From the NCBI GenBank assembly GCA_958295665.1, contig OY282560.1, positions 148,792,091-148,856,090 on the forward strand: 64,000 nucleotides of DNA. Reading direction: 5' to 3'. This document shows positions 44,311 to 56,469 of this stretch, one piece after another. Source of the stretch: Tipula vernalis (Eukaryota; Arthropoda; Insecta; Diptera; Tipulidae). Each line of letters begins with the position of its first letter. Positions within the stretch are counted from its first letter, which is position 1. A program made the position numbers and the translations under genes. The notes under the pieces are model-generated. The model had not been told where the DNA came from. It did not search any database and worked only from the letters and a program-made list of their open reading frames with translations.

Positions 44311-46591
44311 AACTTCACAAATGTTTTTACCTGATAATCACTGGGAGGACTCTGCTTGGAAAATTCAATATTTTTATCTTCAATGACAAAAAACGTCTTG
44401 AAAATTAATTCAACTGCCAAATCAATCCTTAACCGAACCTCTTAAGGCATCTTCAGGTCAAACTCGAACTCAATTTACAAACCAACATCCAACTCAATCG
44501 TAATACAATCCTAAAATCAATCACCAAATTAACCGACAATCCAACCCTTTAATCAATCACCAAATCAGCCCTAAATCAACCCTAGTACGCTCCTTTCTTA
44601 GATTGAGAACTTCTTTTTTGAAGCAGAATCCAAGTGGTGGTGGATGGCATGACTTTCATTCCTCATAGATCTCCCCGAAGCTTTTTCTTATTTTCATTAA
44701 TAATCTCTTAACCGATACTTTCCATCAAATTCATTCCTATGCTGAAGGCAGCACACATCCCTTGTCTTTTACATTACATGCTCCTATTTGATCGTAAGAC
44801 AACTCCCTCCCACAGAGATCTGTTAAAGCTTCAGTCGTGGATTTTAATCGGCAGAAACGACAAGTACACACCATCTTTGGGAAAGAAGGCTCTCCAGTGT
44901 AAGCATGTCTGAATCTGTACCTAGCCCCATAGTTCGGGATTTTTACAAATTTATGAATCATACGTTAATCACACAGAAATGGAATATAACTTACATAATT
45001 GGGCTGGTACGCCGAAGTTCAGTACCGAGCATGGCGAATGACTTTAGATTCTAACATCTCCTCTACCCTTGATTTTGTTTCCTACAGACAAACTAATCTT
45101 CTTCTAATATTTTCATGGCTTGGCCTAAATGTTAAAAACTTGCACCGACCTTATGTTCTGTTCATCCGAGCAATTCACTTTTATTTAGGACCAGTTTTGC
45201 AGAATCAAAATCCTCTTGATTTGACAGGGGCGTCGAGGGATGACTTTATCCTAAAGAAACCACATCACAAAATTAATTGTTTCAAACATTGAATATTAAA
45301 TAAATATGTGCAGGGTGGGTTAAAAACAGCTCAACTATTTTTGAATTTAAAAATCTTTTGAACTGTCCGAATATGTGTTTTTCACTTGCAGTTGTTACAC
45401 TACACATATACAAATTCAGCAGTGAGTTCAAATCAGTTTTGTTCTCAGCTAGACATGCCAGCGTACCTTGTTTTTGTAAAGAACTTAAAGAATGCAACAT
45501 TTTTGTTCTTCCACTATAGTTATGATATCTACCGTTATATGAAAATCAACTTTTGTCAGTCAAGTGTAGCATATTTTTGTAAAGGTCTCGAAGAATGCGA
45601 TAATTTTACCTCTGACACTTTAGTAGATACACTTATTTGTTCACTTACAGATGTTTCTCAAAATTTGGAAGTAATATTGTTGTAAACGCCTTGATCGAGA
45701 GACGCGAAAAATGCCAAACTTTTTTACTCCTTTACTTTTTTCCTATAAATATTTACTACAATGAGGCTAAAGTCTAGTTGTTGGGTCAAATATAACCGTG
45801 TAACACGTAGTTGTACATCAATTTAAGTTCTACCACGTTAGTTATCAAATTTACCGTTATGGTCTGGTGGCTGCGTTGAAGGAGGTAATTTGAAATGCCT
45901 TTATATTACGCAAGAAATTCGTAATGTTTCTCGCTACACGTATAAAACACGCCATCAAACGTAAAGTTTGCCAACTTTCAGATCGAATCAGTGCCATTAG
46001 AAAGTCTCCTTATTTGGAAGCCTAAGGGTTCCCGGGGCGAGGTTACGTAATTTTTTTACTTTCACATATGACGTTTGAAAGTGGATGCTGTTATCCTTTT
46101 AATTCACAATTTAACCGTTATTTGAGGAATTGGTTGGCACAAAATTTATTAATTTTAATTTTGGTACAAGTCCGATAATCAGAGGGTACTTCAATTTGCT
46201 TCAAAATCGACTGGCGATTGAGATGCAGGGGCATTATAGTTGCAGATAGGCTACGAAACTCGCATTACTATTAAATATATAAAACCACAAGCAATACGTT
46301 ATGTCTGGATCACCTGTAGACATTCATGTTTAATCACTTTACACTTTCAGATATGGCACAGGTTTGCATGTGGTCCTACAGTCAAAAACAGTTTTATTTG
46401 TCTTTAGTTTGTTTTATTATTAAATAGTTTAAGTCGTTGAACTAGTTCATACTTACTGGTACTGTTTTCTACATCCTGCGCCATCTCTTGTACTCTTGTT
46501 TCTTCTCGTGTGCCCGCTTTCGTTGTTGCACTTTCTCAATATTTAGTGTGAGTTTTCATATCTATGTCTCTTTTCGGTTAGGGGATACATT
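44311..46591. other. Unassigned DNA with a possible Helitron scrap
   Basis: Mostly unrecognised. On the minus strand at about 45860-45990 the translation RNITNFLRNIKAFQITSFNA resembles the Helitron Rep signature FLRNIRxYNxAFQMTSF. This short stretch may be a fourth, very degraded Helitron. Confidence 0.35.
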
Positions 46592-46800
46592 TGTGGAAAT
46601 ATTGTATTTTGTATTTATCAACAAGTTATTTATATCAAGAATTGTAAACGAATTCCAGTTAAGTTGCTTATTGGGTTATATTCAGATTTTATAATGTTAA
46701 GTTGGTAGCACTTACTTCATGTCAAAGTGTTTATATACATGCGGTTTCTTTACAAGACCACGCAGAAGATCCGAAAGTGTAATCAAATAAACAAGTCGTG
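46592..46800 (+). repeat. Copia 2 5' LTR (truncated)
   Basis: TGTGGAAATATTGTA..., matching the 3' LTR over 209 bp with a few differences. The match stops after aacaagtcgtg, where mariner sequence starts. Confidence 0.88.
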
Positions 46801-47070
46801 TCTGTATTGGTTGTACGTGACTATTTGGCCAAAATTTCGATCCATATTGTTTCGCAACTGTCTTTTGCCTGATTTAACTCCGCTTGACTTCTGGCTATTC
46901 CTGAAACTCAAGAAACCGCTCCGATGACATCGTTAACGTTCAAACGACTTTAACAACTATTTCGAACACTGAAAAAAACGTTGGCATAAGTGTATTGTAT
47001 CCGCAGGAGATGACTTTGAAGAGGATGAGATATATTTGAAAGATAATAATCCGTTTGTGTTTTATTTAAA
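46801..47070 (+). pseudogene. mariner transposase fragment inside copia 2
   Basis: Frames read VLVVRDYLAKISIHIVSQ, then after a shift LLPDLTPLDFWLFLKLKKPL, then after another shift KRWHKCIVSAGDDFEEDEIY. These are the last catalytic region (PDLAPxDFxLFPKLK) and C-terminal end (RWxKCIxxxGxYFE) of a mariner (DD34D) transposase. Only this C-terminal third is present. No terminal inverted repeat was found at the LTR junction. Confidence 0.77.
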
Positions 47071-47104
47071 AATCTTACTACTTTTGTCAAGACGTCAAAA
47101 TATT

Positions 47105-47710
47105 ATTAGTGTTCTTTGGTACAAATTGGAATTAAAATATTGAATAAAAAGTGTGTTACATATTTTATCCGTGTTACCGATAATATTACCGGTAACATTA
47201 CCAAATTTAAAAATATCGGAAATTTTACAACTGTAGGTATAGCCAAACAATCGGAATCCATGCAAGCCGAAGCCATCGGGAAAATTGAAACAAAGGAAGG
47301 CACATTAAACAAAGTGCTTTTACGTTCCTGATTTAGGTAAACATTTACTTAGTGTAAATACAATCACATCGCATGGTGGAGAGATCAACTTCACAAAGGA
47401 CGCAGTCACAGTGAAAGTAAATAATCAAATTATGTTGGTGGGTAATAAGAATGAAAGCGGATTATATGAGGTGAAACTAAAAACAGGTTTTCATGAAGAT
47501 TCCCTAATTGCAGACGAAAAAATTGCTGAAACGTGGCATAAGAAACTTGGTCACCTTAATTATGCGTATTTAAAAAGGCTCGTACCAATGTCGTGTGGCA
47601 TCGATAATTTAATGTATGATGAAAACCAACTAGATGCTGTATGCGAAGTTTGTGTAAAATCAAAACAAACAAGACAACCATTCAATGAAGAAAGGGCTAG
47701 ATCATCCTGA
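47105..47710 (+). pseudogene. Copia 2 protease end and GAG-pre-integrase domain
   Basis: Frame 47116-47331 and its frameshifted continuation give NFTTVGIAKQSESMQAEAIG and a GKHLLSVNTI-type segment, the protease end. Frame 47411-47710 carries LVGNKNESGLYEVKLKTGFH and ETWHKKLGHLNYAYLKRLVP, the H..LGH histidines of the pre-integrase zinc site. It then has CEVCVKSKQTRQPFNEERAR, which supplies the cysteines. A TGA follows at 47708. Confidence 0.8.
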
Positions 47711-47719
47711 CCACTAGAA

Positions 47720-48250
47720 TTGATTCAAACTGACTTACACCGTCAACGTGGGACAACAAGAAATATATCGTCACCTTCCTGGATGATTATACACATTTTA
47801 TGATACTGTATGTAGTAAACAATAAAGGAGAAACAGTAAATGTCATCAAAAATTATGTAGCTGAAGCAGAAACAAAATGGAATTTAAAAGTATCCAAATT
47901 AAGATGTGACTCAGGAGGAGAATACACTAGTAATAATATCAAAAATTGGTGCAGCCAAAAAGGAATAATTTTGGACTTCACAACGCCACACACCCCTCAA
48001 CTTAATGGCAAGGCAGAGAGACTCAATATAACTCTCATGGAAAAATCAAGTGCCCTTCTAAATGAATCTACGTTAGATAAGAACATATAGGGAGAAGCAG
48101 TGCGTACAGCAGCGTATGTCTTAAACAGAAGTCCTACAAGAAACATGGATGTCACCCCTGCACAATCGTGGCTTAATAGAGTGACCTATCCAGGCTTCAA
48201 ATTATTGCAATTACCGCATATGCCAAAAATCAAGGACATCTAAGAAAACT
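47720..48250 (+). pseudogene. Copia 2 integrase core
   Basis: After the stop the reading continues LELIQTDLH (first catalytic Asp). Then frame 47800-48090 has SKLRCDSGGEYTSNNIKNWC (second Asp), LDFTTPHTPQLNGKAERLNI (the TPxxNGxAER motif with the catalytic Glu) and LLNESTLDKNI. A TAG at 48088 precedes a continuation (EAVRTAAYVLNRSPTRNMDV). The enzyme would insert the cDNA into the genome. The stops make this copy inactive. Confidence 0.82.
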
Positions 48251-48559
48251 TGATGATCGTAGTCGAAATTGCATATTCGTGGGTTATGCAATAAATTAAA
48301 GAAAAAAAAATTTCAATCAAGGGATGTAATTTTCGATTGTCATGATATGAAATCAAAAATTAGTCTTTATCAAACAAAAGACAAAAATGACTCAGTCAAA
48401 GAAGTCATTAAGTCAATGAAATCAAAGAAGAGGATGAAACTCATCAAGAAATCAACAATCAAACTTCAACTCTAGAAGAAGTACAGTCAACAGAAATAAA
48501 AGAATCTCGACGAAGTGAAAGAAGTAAAAAAAATAACTGAAAAATTTAAAGACTACGTA

Positions 48560-49870
48560 TTGCTTACATATGAGGAAGCAATCAATGGACCAGAAAGGAA
48601 TCAATGGAGAGAAGCCATAGAAGAAGAAAATAAAGGTCTAAACGACAACCAAACATGGACACTCGTTCAAAGAAGACGGAAAACATAAAGCAAGATTAGT
48701 CATAAGAGGATGTTAACCAAAATATGAAAGATATATTTAGTCCTGTAATAAACTCAAGCTCCCTAAGAATACTGTTCGCTATAGCCTCGAAACAACGAAT
48801 GAAAATCATGAAATTTGGATGTTAAATCAGCATTTCTATATGGACATCTTGACGAAAACATCTGTATAGTATGCAACCGCCAGAAGGATACAACATAGGA
48901 AACAAAATCTGTAAATTACAGAAGGATCTTTATGGACTTAAACAAGGTCCACTAAATTGGAATACGACATTCACCAAAATTTTAATGAATAGCTATTTAC
49001 GTTGATGACGGATTATTAATTGGAAAAGATCAACGAGAAATGGAAGTTCTTCTAGATCAGCTGAAAGCGCAGTTTGAAATAACAATAAGCAAAAATCAAG
49101 ACGTCTTCCTTAGAATCGAAATTGTAAAATCATCAGATGGGCTGAGATTAACACAAGAGGGTTATTCAAGTAAAATTTTGACCAAATTTCGCATGATTAA
49201 ATCAAAAACAGTGGAAACACCTCTTCTACCAAATAAGGAACAAACTCCAGAAGTTGATGTTGAAGCAGACTACCCTTATCGAGAAGCAGTAGGCAGTCTT
49301 CTATATTTAGCGAACAAAACTAGACCGGACTTAGCATTTTCTGTAGGATTTGCAAGCCGACATCTAGACAAACCTAAAACACAAGATGTGTCAAACGTAA
49401 AACGAATCTTCAGATATTTGAATGGTACAACAAGTGATGGAATTAAATTCAAGTACGAAAGTTCACTGGACTTCATAGCATATTGTGATTCTGATTTTGT
49501 CGGAGATATTGATACACGAAGAAGTACTACTGGGTGGTCCTATAAGCTTATGTTCAAGAAAACAAGACAATGGCTTTCTCAAGTACGGAAGCAGAATGCA
49601 TTGCTGCTGCTGAATGCTGTCGTGAATTATTATACCTCAAAAATTTAATAGAAGAACTAGTTCATGATAAACAGATAGACGTGAATCTATTTATTGACAA
49701 CCAAAGTGCAATAAAGATGATTGAAAACGGAATAGTTAACAAGAGAAGCAAACATATTTATTAACGAAAAAGTTAAAGCTGGTTTGATTAAAATTAATTA
49801 TTGTAGATCTGAAATACAAACAGCAGATATCTTAACTAAATCACTAGGAAAAACTAAATTTGTTAAATTT
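48560..49870 (+). pseudogene. Copia 2 reverse transcriptase and RNase H
   Basis: The reverse transcriptase is heavily broken at 48560-49000: YEEAINGPERNQWREAIEEE, then VKSAFLYGHLDENI. From 49000 it reads IAYVDDGLLIGKDQREME (YVDD). Frame 49040-49648 then carries SSDGLRLTQEGYSSKILTKF, YREAVGSLLYLANKTRPDLA and YCDSDFVGDIDTRRSTTGWS. Frame 49570-49764 finishes RNase H with FSSTEAECIAAAECCRELLY and LFIDNQSAIKMIEN. The end (TADILTKSLGK type) lies at about 49820-49860, just before the untranslated stretch and the polypurine tract. Confidence 0.83.
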
Positions 49871-50012
49871 AAGAATTTGTTATTAATTTAGTAACTTAGA
49901 TGGTTATGTAAAATTATTTTTTTGTGTTATGGGTAAATTTAAAGTTAAGAGGAAATATTAATGCAAAGTTTAAAAGGCTAAAGTAAAACATAGTTGATAA
50001 TTTAAGGGGAAA

Positions 50013-50220
50013 TGTTGAAATATTGTACTTTGTATTTATCAACAAGTTATTTATATCAAGAATTGTAAACGAATTCCAGTTAAGTTGCTTATTGGGTTAT
50101 ATTCAGATTTTATAATGTTAAGTTGGTAGCACTTACTTCTGTCAAAGTGTTTATATACATGCGGTTTCTTTACAAGGCCACGCAGAAGATCCGGAAGTGT
50201 AATCAAATAAACAAGTCGTG
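50013..50220 (+). repeat. Copia 2 3' LTR (part matched by the 5' copy)
   Basis: It starts TGTTGAAATATTG right after the polypurine tract and matches 46592-46800. The true LTR probably extends further, through aataaa at about 50249 and an aataataata run, but the 5' copy is truncated so the end cannot be placed. Confidence 0.87.
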
Positions 50221-50339
50221 CCCATTTTGCATTTTATAATAAAAACTTAATAAAGTGTTCAATAATAATAATAAGTAGTAGTAGTTTATTCAAAGTAAAA
50301 AACTCGAGGATAACACTCACAACAAGAGCTGTCCGCTGT

Positions 50340-51719
50340 GATGTTAATTTATAGTTAAATTCACTAAAAAACAACAACATTTGCCTTAATTTGATGACTT
50401 TAATCAGAGCACCCTGTATTTTATAGAGCCATAATCAAAAAATCTGAGCTTTTATAAGGGAATTAGAAACGAGGAAAAAACGGAACTTTTCATAGTAAAA
50501 CACACAAAACATATGGGAAATCACTTTTTTCCTAAGACAAATTTTTAAATGGAAACGTTACAAATTCTTAATTATGATTTCTGAAATACTTTCATAAATG
50601 TTTGAATTTCAACATATATGAATGTCGTTGAAGTAAATCGTTTTTATTTTCTTGTAATAATTGATTTATTTAAACCAAAATATAAGAAAAATTTCATAAC
50701 AACAGCATTCTGGTCAAATTAAAATAAAAGCTTACTACGATTCGTTGGTCATTAAGTCAATATACATTACATAGATGGCAGTGATGGCCGTAAAAGTTTG
50801 GTAAAATCGTACCAAAAATTACCACCTGGGGAAATTTCAAGTTCAAAAATTGTAGGAAAAGCAAAACAAATTCACAAAATATAGGAACGTTTGTTAATTT
50901 TGGGATTAAATACCTTTTTTCGTATTTTTCTGTAACCATTTAGACATCTTACGTACACTAGTAAAACTAAAGATAAATTTAGCAAGTATTATTTTAATTT
51001 GTCAGAGCCAACTTTGATGTATTTTTCAAAATGAAAGTTCGAAAAAATATATTTTAGAAATAATTTAATTTTAATATTTCTGCAATTAATATTTACTTAA
51101 TACTAATATGGCCTTCTTGTATATTGTTCTTAAAGATAAGTAGAAAACTTTTATATAAACATTTTATAATATTTTTGCTTTTTTCATTGAAAAACTTGAA
51201 GCTAAAAAACACCATTTTTACTATGGATTCCTATGGAAATCAATGAAAAGTTATACCACTAAAAAAGCTCCTAAAAAATACGTCATTAAGATTATGGCTC
51301 TATACTCTAGAAGGCTCTGCTTTAATTGGCTTTAATGTAACACATTTTTACACCCTCATGGCCCTTCTATTCCGTTTCTTGTACTCCTATCTCGGGATCT
51401 TTTTTGCTGCTTAACTCGTTTTGACTTTTACATTCTCCCAACTTTTGATTTTCATGGTGTTTTTAAAGTTAACACATTTGAACGGTTACTTTTTGAAAGA
51501 TGAGAGTTCAGTTTACCTGAGATGACAATTTTCTATCTTTATTTAGTAGATCTTGTCGCATTCGTTCGATGAATACCTCAAAAGGCCATATTCGAGGTGC
51601 GTTTTGGTAGCCTAGCCGGCCTTGACAATCCAAACGGTTTTGTACACCTATATAAACTAATTTGACTGTTTGTAATTGCTACCTTTATTTGCTTTATAAG
51701 CGATTAGTTTATATCATTT
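50340..51719. other. AT-rich DNA without recognised features
   Basis: Only short ORFs without domains, and no clear repeats. Confidence 0.5.
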
Positions 51720-51799
51720 TTTTGAAACAGCGTTTCTACGCGAACCACTCCCCATCTAGAAATCAAATCCCTTGTTATTGTGTTATTGTGTGGTTTATT

Positions 51800-52765
51800 T
51801 ATATAATCATATAGAGTCGAACATTTGTATGACGTGTGCTGTTCCAGGTATATCTGAGAACGTGTTAGTGTGCAGTGGATTATGTAAAAAAGTTGCCCAC
51901 TATAAATGTGTTGGGTTGAGGAAAAACGTTTTCGATGTAATTTGTGGTTCAGATAGCATTTTTTTGGTTTTGTGAAAGTTGTAAAAACATTTACAGTGAA
52001 CAAGTGAAAATTTTATGTCAAATAATGGGATCATTAAAAAAAATTGAAATCCCAATGAAAAGATTCGAGGAGAAAGCACAGGATAATATTAATAGACCAG
52101 CGGAATCTCACATTTCCGATTGCATCATTACCGATGATTGTTCAGATGCGATTGCTATGCCTGTTGCCGATCAAACACGAACAAATTGTGCCAAATTGAA
52201 CCAAGAAACATGTATGGAAACTGGGGATATATTTGTTATATCTACTGTACCTGCGGTCATGCAAAATCATTCGTCCATGCAAAATCATTTGTCCTCTACG
52301 AGAACCTTTGCTGAGGTGACATCATCCACAATGAGTTCCAGTGTTGCTGTGCCCGCCGTTGAAAATAAAAATCCTCAACATCGGGACAGAAAATCGATTT
52401 GTGGTACCAGACAGTTTTCCGAAAATTTTGGGGTAAAGGTCATTGAACCGACAGTATGGTTACACCTTTCCAAATTTGATCCTCATACTAATGAAAATGA
52501 TATATCTATTATGGCTAAAACATGCTTGGAGGTTGAGGACTGCAAAATATTTAAACTTATTCCCAAAGAACGCAACATTGAATCGCTGGAGTTTGTTTGC
52601 TACAAATTGGGCATAAAAGCAGATTTACGGGTAAAGGCTCTTGATCCAAATACTTGGCCGACTGGTGTACACATTCGGGAATTTAGTTATACAAATTTTC
52701 GGACAGCATTGCCTCCACGAGTAAAGTTTCGGGCAACCACTGCAGCCAACAGTATAACAAGTTAA
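51800..52765 (+). pseudogene. CR1/L2-like ORF1 with PHD-like finger
   Basis: Starting near 51828, CMTCAVPGISENVLVCSGLC and KKVAHYKCVGLRKN form a Cys4-His-Cys type finger. A 1-nt shift near 51960 leads to FWFCESCKN, which completes it, and to the long frame 51944-52765. That frame has an acidic linker rich in Ser/Thr (SSMQNHLSSTRTFAEVTSST) and a C-terminal domain with PTVWLHLSKFDPHTNENDIS, CKIFKLIPK, FVCYKLGIKADLRVKAL and WPTGVHIREF. In this group ORF1 binds RNA and may recognise chromatin. The stop is at 52763. Confidence 0.77.
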
Positions 52766-52799
52766 ATTCTAACAACTTTTATTGTAGTCAAATTGTTCC

Positions 52800-55102
52800 A
52801 AGTGATAATCTGCAGGTAAATGTAAATTGTTCTATAAAATTTGGCCATTTAAATATCCGTAGTTTGGTTAAACATTTTAATGAAATTACTATTCTGTTAT
52901 ACAAATTTGATTTTCTTGCTTTAACTGAAACTCTTCTTAACAGCAAAATTACAAACAAGTCGCTCCTTATCAATAATTATAAACTAATACGTTTTGATCG
53001 TATTAATAATAAGCGATGGGGTGGGGTTGGTATTTATTTTAGGTCTACTTTGAGGGTTAGTAAATTGTTCTCGGGTGCCTTTGGTAAGGTTGAAAATTTT
53101 GGCGTCTGAGCTTGTTGGACGATTTGGTAAAATTGTTATTTTGGTTATTTATAACCCGCCTCCTGCTACTGATGATATTAATAATTTACAAACAATTTTT
53201 TCTGAATATTTATCTCAGTATGAAAAAATTATTTGTTGTGGTGATTTAAACTTTAATATGTTTACATAATTTATTTTATTTACCTTTACAACCGACTAGA
53301 TTGGATAAAAGCCTATTGATATAAAACCAACAAATGCATCAATCAAGCTAAAAATATATTTTATTTTGGGAATTTGCACAAACCTAAAACAACCTGGAGC
53401 AATTTGAAGAAACTAGGTATTTCATGTAAGTCGACTGAAGTAGTCATTGACTTTTCTGCTGATGAAATTTTGGTAGGGATCAGTAAACTTAACGAATCTA
53501 TAGGTGTTTTGCCTTTACCCGATTTTGATTTTATTAGTTCTGGTAGTTATGAGTTTACTTTTGATTGTGTCGATGAACTTATGGTATTGAATGTAATTTG
53601 TACTGTTAAGTCTGATTCGATGGCATATGACATGGTAAACTTCACAGTAATAAAATTATTTATTGATTTGTTTCTGTCCCAAATTACATTTATCATTAAC
53701 CAGAGTTTTACCAAATCAGTATTTCCTAATTTGTGGAAAGTGGCATCGATTATTCCTCTACCTAAAAAGGATGTAATTTCGAATAATTGTGACATTCGCC
53801 CGATTAGTATTTTGCCTGCCCTATCCAAGGTCCTGGAAAAAATTATACAACTTCAAATTCTTCAGCATCTCAATAGCTTTAATTATCTATGCAAATTCCA
53901 ATCAGGATACAAATCTGGCCATAGTACTACTACTGCACTTGTGCATATTGTTGATGATTTATCTGCTATTTTAGATAAAGGTAATTCATTTGCAATTTTA
54001 GTCCTATTAGACTTTTATAAAGCGTTTGATTGTGTTAATCATATCCTTTTGCTTCAAAAGTTAAAGTCATATTATAATTTTTCAGATTCTGCTATTTTGT
54101 TGCTTCTTTCTTATTTGAGTAATCGTAAACAATTCGTAAAGCTTGGTGATGATCTTTCTGGTATAAGTAATGTAATTGCTGGGGTACCTCAAGGATCAAT
54201 TTTAGGCCCTTTACTTTTTTCCATTTATATAAATGACCTACCTTGCCATATTTTAAATTGCCGATTTTATCTTTATGCTGATGATTTACAACTGTATATT
54301 GGTGGTGACTTGTTAAAATTGGGGGAAATCGTTATCCAACTTAATGCAGATCTTAGGAATATTTCGTCATGGGCCAAAAATAATTCACTTTCCATTAATC
54401 CAACTAAAAGTAAAGCTTTATTGCTCACTAGAAATAATTCGCATAATATTGCTCCTGTGCTATTTTTGAACAATGATACAATCTCATTTGTTCCAACGGT
54501 TAATAACCTAGGATTACTATTGAATTCAAAACTTACTTGGAATGATCATGTAAGTTCTATGTGCCAGCGTGTTAATTATGGTTTATATTCACTCAGACTA
54601 ATAAAAAAGTTTTGTCCAGTTGACTTACACATATATCTTGTGAAAAGTTTAATTATACCTATTTTAAGCTATTGTGATGTGATATTTTCTAATTGTGATA
54701 GTTCCTCAAAGCGGTTACTTGAGGTTACGTTTAATAATTGTGTGAGATATGTTCGTGACCTTAGAAAGTTTGATCATGTTTCCGAATTTAAAGATTCTTG
54801 GATGTGACTTGTTTGAGTTTTACTGTTATAGAATTGCTGTCTTTATTTTTCGAATAATTAAATCGGGTGTACCATTGTACTTGCATGATAAATTACATTT
54901 TTCTAGGTCATTGAGAACTAGGAACGTTAATTTGCCAGTTAGTAGAACTAATGTTTACAATAACTCTGGATTAATAAATGCGATTATCACTTGGAACAGT
55001 TTGCCTACAGAATTAAAAAATATAAGTTCCATTAACGGATTTAAAAAGGTTATGTTTAAATTAGTAACTTACTATCAAAGTTCTTGTACATATTGTAATT
55101 AA
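52800..55102 (+). pseudogene. CR1/L2-like ORF2 (endonuclease-reverse transcriptase)
   Basis: The endonuclease starts at about 52830 with FGHLNIRSLVKHF, then FDFLALTETLLNSKI and WGGVGIYF. It shifts frame at about 53100 to KIVILVIYNPPPATDDI and IICCGDLNFNM, and stops at 53266. The catalytic SDH end is deleted. The reverse transcriptase frame 53374-54807 has PLPKKDVISNNCDIRPISIL, FQSGYKSGHSTTTALVHIVD, LVLLDFYKAFDCVNHILLL, IAGVPQGSILGPLLFSIYIN and YLYADDLQLYIGGD (YADD). A shift near 54800 leads to the C-terminal frame with TWNSLPTELKNISSINGFKK, ending at 55102. The reverse transcriptase core itself looks intact. Confidence 0.83.
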
Positions 55103-55243
55103 TTATGTATATATGTCCATTGTTGTATATTTGCTAATTATTGTTATATTGATATTGAAATATTTATTGTTAATTTTAAGTTATTTTCTGCTGTTGTAAT
55201 TATGTGTGATGTACAAAAGCCACGGTTTATACATTGAATAAAG

Positions 55244-55244
<1 letters not shown>

Positions 55245-55324
<80 letters not shown>
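55245..55324. repeat. (ATT)n tail of the CR1/L2-like element
   Basis: About 25 ATT units directly after aataaagc, marking the 3' end of the non-LTR element. Confidence 0.93.
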
Positions 55325-56440
55325 GAAATACAAAGACATGTTCATATCTAATTAAAACTGAGAAATTGGTTTTATGCGAAAATGTCGCTTTCTATTGTGT
55401 ACTGTGCAAACAAGTTGGTGTGCTTCGAAATTTATTATCCTTACTGAAACGCTAATAAATAACATTTAATTTTTATTTTCAATGATTACCAACAAATTAA
55501 CATTTTGGCTATTCTCCATGAAATTCTGTACTATCCATTTATCATAAAAATCCATATTTTATGTAAATAGACACAGTTCAACTGGATAAATTATAGCCTA
55601 AAAGCTTAAACATTATGTACATTCTTTGGTCGAGTGCAAACAAAAATAAAACTTTTCAAATTTCCTTTTTGGCAGACGGTCTGAAATATGAAATTTAATT
55701 TTTCTAAAATTAAATTTGTCTGCCTCTCTATGTGTAGGCACAGTTTGATATCATCCTTTTATTTTTATTTTTTCAAAATTTATGTTTATACTTTAGTTAT
55801 TGTATGGTGTGAGACAATAGTGTAAATATAGACCACAACAGTTACGCCGATATTTTTGTACAATATATAATTAAAACAAGCACCTAACTTTTATTTTATA
55901 ACACTATTGTTTAGCGAGAAATATTCAAAATGAGGACGACGTACCTATTGTTGGCGGCACAGTAAATTCTCATACGAACAAAAAAAAATAAAAAATCGCA
56001 GACCATTTGTTGATTCAATTAAATATCTAACAATGGTTAGTCTATTTGCAAATAAACGAATGGCATGTTTAAATAACAGTTCATTCGCACTGCCAGATTC
56101 ACCGTATACGATAACAAAACTCATCCCACTTTACGGAATATTAAATTACTGTATAAATATTTACATTTTCATTGTATCTAAATATGTATACATATACGAG
56201 TACATATCAGAGAATCAATATCTTGTATAAACAATATTCGAACATTGAAATTGATAAAGCCATACATAATAAATCGGCGATATGAAAGAATTTTTGTCTT
56301 CGAAAACATCCAGTATTATTGTAAATTCAGCAAGGTAGTTTTGGTTTATTTATTGTGTCGGATATATTTTTGCTCTATAAAACTTCCGGTATATTGTATG
56401 TATGAAAAAAAATAAAAAATCGGAAAATTGGAAATTGAAA
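55325..56440. other. AT-rich DNA without recognised features
   Basis: A small ORF at 56033-56230 is unassigned. Nothing else seen. Confidence 0.5.
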
Positions 56441-56469
56441 AAATTACTGTGTATATCTGTACGATATTT

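Larger units (their letters stand above)
46592..50220 (+). mobile_element. Ty1/copia retrotransposon 2
   Basis: A plus-strand copia element bounded by direct repeats 46592-46800 and 50013-50220 (LTR parts). A clean polypurine tract (aaggggaaa) lies directly before the 3' LTR. Inside are a mariner fragment (46801-47070) and a broken polyprotein from the protease end to RNase H (47105-49870). gag and most of the protease are missing, as is the rest of the 5' LTR. It is unrelated in sequence to copia remnant 1. Confidence 0.87.
51720..55324 (+). mobile_element. CR1/L2-like non-LTR retrotransposon
   Basis: A plus-strand element with two coding regions and an (ATT)n tail. ORF1 has a PHD-like zinc finger and a conserved C-terminal domain. 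ORF2 has an AP endonuclease and a reverse transcriptase. An internal deletion after the endonuclease GDLNFNM motif joins almost directly to the sequence ahead of the reverse transcriptase. Only a few frame breaks are present, and the 477-codon reverse transcriptase frame is uninterrupted, so this is one of the less decayed elements. The (ATT)n tail and PHD-bearing ORF1 fit the CR1/L2/Kiri group rather than Jockey. Confidence 0.82.
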
